Of a stretch of DNA of 45,957 bases, positions 44,601 through 45,957 are shown in pieces. Each line of letters opens with the position of its first letter. Position 1 is the stretch's first letter. Location of the stretch: the NCBI GenBank assembly GCA_000158135.1, contig DS999531.1:1977086-2023042 (forward strand), read 5' to 3'. The notes below the pieces were generated by a model. The model saw only the letters and a list, made by a program, of their open reading frames with translations, was not told the DNA's origin and ran no database searches. This stretch comes from Rhodobacteraceae bacterium KLH11 (GTDB lineage Bacteria > Pseudomonadota > Alphaproteobacteria > Rhodobacterales > Rhodobacteraceae). A program made the translations under genes and the position numbers.

Positions 44601-45957
44601 ATGAAGTGGCTCATTCGTATTCTTTTCCTTGTAGTTGCGGCTTTCGGGCTGGTTATCGGTGCCTTGCTGCTGATGCCCGGTGACAAGCTGGCGACCATTC
44701 TGGCCGAGCAGGTCAAGGCGCAGACAGGCCGTGACCTCAAGCTGTCGGGGGATGTAAAGCTTTCGTTCTGGCCGATTCTGGGGATGGAAACGGGGCCCGT
44801 CACATTCGGCAACGCGCCCTGGGCCGGGGGCGAACCGATGCTCAGTGCGCAAAGTCTGGCGGTGGGGGTCGAAGCCTCGGCGCTGCTGTCGGGGGATATC
44901 CGGATCAAAAGGGTGTTGGCGGACGGCCCGGTGCTGCGTCTGGAACGGTCAGAGGCGCGCGGGAATTGGGAACTGCATCAACCCGGCAATGCCGAGGTTA
45001 CCGGCGCTGCGGCGCAAGAGGTTGAAAGCCGGCCGGTTACGCTTGAACGACTGGAGCTGACCAATGCCCGGCTGATTTATGTCGAGGATGGGACCGTCAG
45101 CATGGATTTTTCCAATGTCGACCTGTCCGCGCGCTGGCCTGATGTCACCGATCCGATGGAGATGCAGGCAAAGATGCCGGTGCCCGGTGGGGCGGTCGAG
45201 GTTGATCTGACCATCCCTGATCTGCCTGCCTTTTCCAGTGGCAAGGTGACCCCGTTGGAGCTGAGCCTGAATGCGCCGGGGGGTGATATTCAGTTTTCAG
45301 GGCGGGTGAATCTGACCGGTGAAATGGATGGGAAAACCACCGTGACCGCCAATGACACCCACAAGATGCTGGCGGCCTTTGGTCAGGCTGGCGTGTCGGT
45401 GCCCGAAGGATTGGGCCAGACCGCCAATGTATCGGGGCAGATGACCTATACCAGTGATGGCAGGATCGCGCTGCGGGATATGACTGCGGTACTTGATCAC
45501 AACAGGCTGGACGGCGACGTGGATATCCAGATCGCCAGCCCGCCGCAGATCACCGCACGCCTGAAGACCGGCAACCTCGATTTGTCGAAGGCCGCAGGTG
45601 GTGAGACATCCGGCAGCGGGTCCGGTGCGTCGGACGGATGGTCCAGACAACCGATTGATGCGTCGTTTCTGGCGCTTGCAAACGGCTCTGTTCGCCTGCA
45701 GGCCAATTCGATTGCTGTGCCGGGCCTGCAGCTTGGCCCAAGCGATCTGACGCTGAGCCTTGATCGTTCGCGCGCGGTTCTGGAAATGCACCCGGCCTCG
45801 TTATTTGCCGGGCATCTGAATGGTCAGGTCGTCGCCAACAATCGCAACGGCTTGTCAGTTGGGGGCAACCTGAAGCCGACATATCGACCTCAAAGAGCGC
45901 TGAGCATGCTGGGCGACATTGAGCGCTGTCCGGCATCGGCTCTGGCACGCTTGAGTT
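44601..45957 (+). CDS. AsmA-family protein, partial at right edge, frame disturbed near the end
   Basis: N-terminal 452 codons of a large AsmA-type protein: one membrane anchor (residues about 5-25, [20 protein letters not shown]), then a periplasmic beta-rich domain with [18 protein letters not shown] and [19 protein letters not shown], both family hallmarks. AsmA-like proteins are thought to form lipid-conducting bridges to the outer membrane. The frame stays open to 45957, but from about 45874 the translation stops looking like AsmA unless four single bases are restored; see findings. The ATG at 44601 has AAAGGCA upstream. Confidence 0.88.
   Translation, partial: MKWLIRILFLVVAAFGLVIGALLLMPGDKLATILAEQVKAQTGRDLKLSGDVKLSFWPILGMETGPVTFGNAPWAGGEPMLSAQSLAVGVEASALLSGDIRIKRVLADGPVLRLERSEARGNWELHQPGNAEVTGAAAQEVESRPVTLERLELTNARLIYVEDGTVSMDFSNVDLSARWPDVTDPMEMQAKMPVPGGAVEVDLTIPDLPAFSSGKVTPLELSLNAPGGDIQFSGRVNLTGEMDGKTTVTANDTHKMLAAFGQAGVSVPEGLGQTANVSGQMTYTSDGRIALRDMTAVLDHNRLDGDVDIQIASPPQITARLKTGNLDLSKAAGGETSGSGSGASDGWSRQPIDASFLALANGSVRLQANSIAVPGLQLGPSDLTLSLDRSRAVLEMHPASLFAGHLNGQVVANNRNGLSVGGNLKPTYRPQRALSMLGDIERCPASALARLS

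Overview
The window reads as chromosomal DNA of a marine alphaproteobacterium of the Rhodobacteraceae (Roseobacter group). This rests on gene content and style: DUF1467, DUF1150 and DUF465 small proteins, a Hint-domain protein, a fused ATP sulfurylase/APS kinase, the trxB-lrp and lgt-midA-pgeF arrangements, a hairpin-rich gene-end element of a kind I associate with roseobacters, GC-rich coding sequence, and tight ATGA/TGATG gene overlaps. I see no rRNA, tRNA, CRISPR array, transposase, integrase or phage structural gene. About 50 protein genes fill the window. Three clear or likely genes (42, 39 and 37 codons) are shorter than an ordinary ORF cutoff.

Layout. 1-5.3 kb: a drug/metabolite exporter, a secreted alpha/beta hydrolase overlapping a PhnM-like amidohydrolase, then (minus) purE, a ProC-like dehydrogenase and purK. 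5.3-8.5 kb: a small membrane protein and a DUF465 protein (minus); diverging from them, hsp20 with a candidate heat-shock promoter and DUF1150; a PhzF-family protein; a DXD glycosyltransferase (minus). 8.6-15.4 kb: sat-cysC fusion, a CyaC-type diheme/ferredoxin/adenylate cyclase and trxB (minus), divergent lrp, a Hint protein and a 42-aa protein (minus). 15.7-22.3 kb: pgeF-midA-lgt (minus), ubiK, YbjN-proC-csaA-hydroxyacid dehydrogenase (plus), tdk (minus). 22.3-29.4 kb: a 350-base gene-free stretch, an HTH-like unknown protein, a FabH-like synthase diverging from marR-MFP-RND efflux genes, and a VOC protein. 29.4-37.3 kb: carB (minus), divergent pabB-pabC-CPBP, aspS. 37.3-45.9 kb: a 39-aa membrane protein and response regulator (minus), mce-DUF1467, an EI24 protein and nitroreductase (minus), an unknown protein, an M48 lipoprotein, a short YigZ, a DUF6455-like fragment, a CDGSH protein, a small lipoprotein, dgkA, rimO (minus), and an asmA-family gene running off the right edge.

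Most of this is housekeeping: purines, pyrimidines/arginine, folate, proline, sulfate activation, ubiquinone and lipoprotein biogenesis, and translation. The parts most worth a second look are: the cyclase whose cytochrome-b-like membrane domain, [2Fe-2S] domain and catalytic domain suggest respiratory-redox control of cAMP; an atypical response regulator with a CtrA-like box and a 39-codon membrane-protein gene one base downstream; a ProC-like gene inserted between purE and purK; a MarR/efflux/FabH module with a palindrome over its promoter; and several uncatalogued mini-genes. The last ~85 bases seem to carry four single-base deletions relative to the AsmA reading frame, which suggests a poor-quality contig end. 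All functions are inferred by reading the translations; no database search was run.
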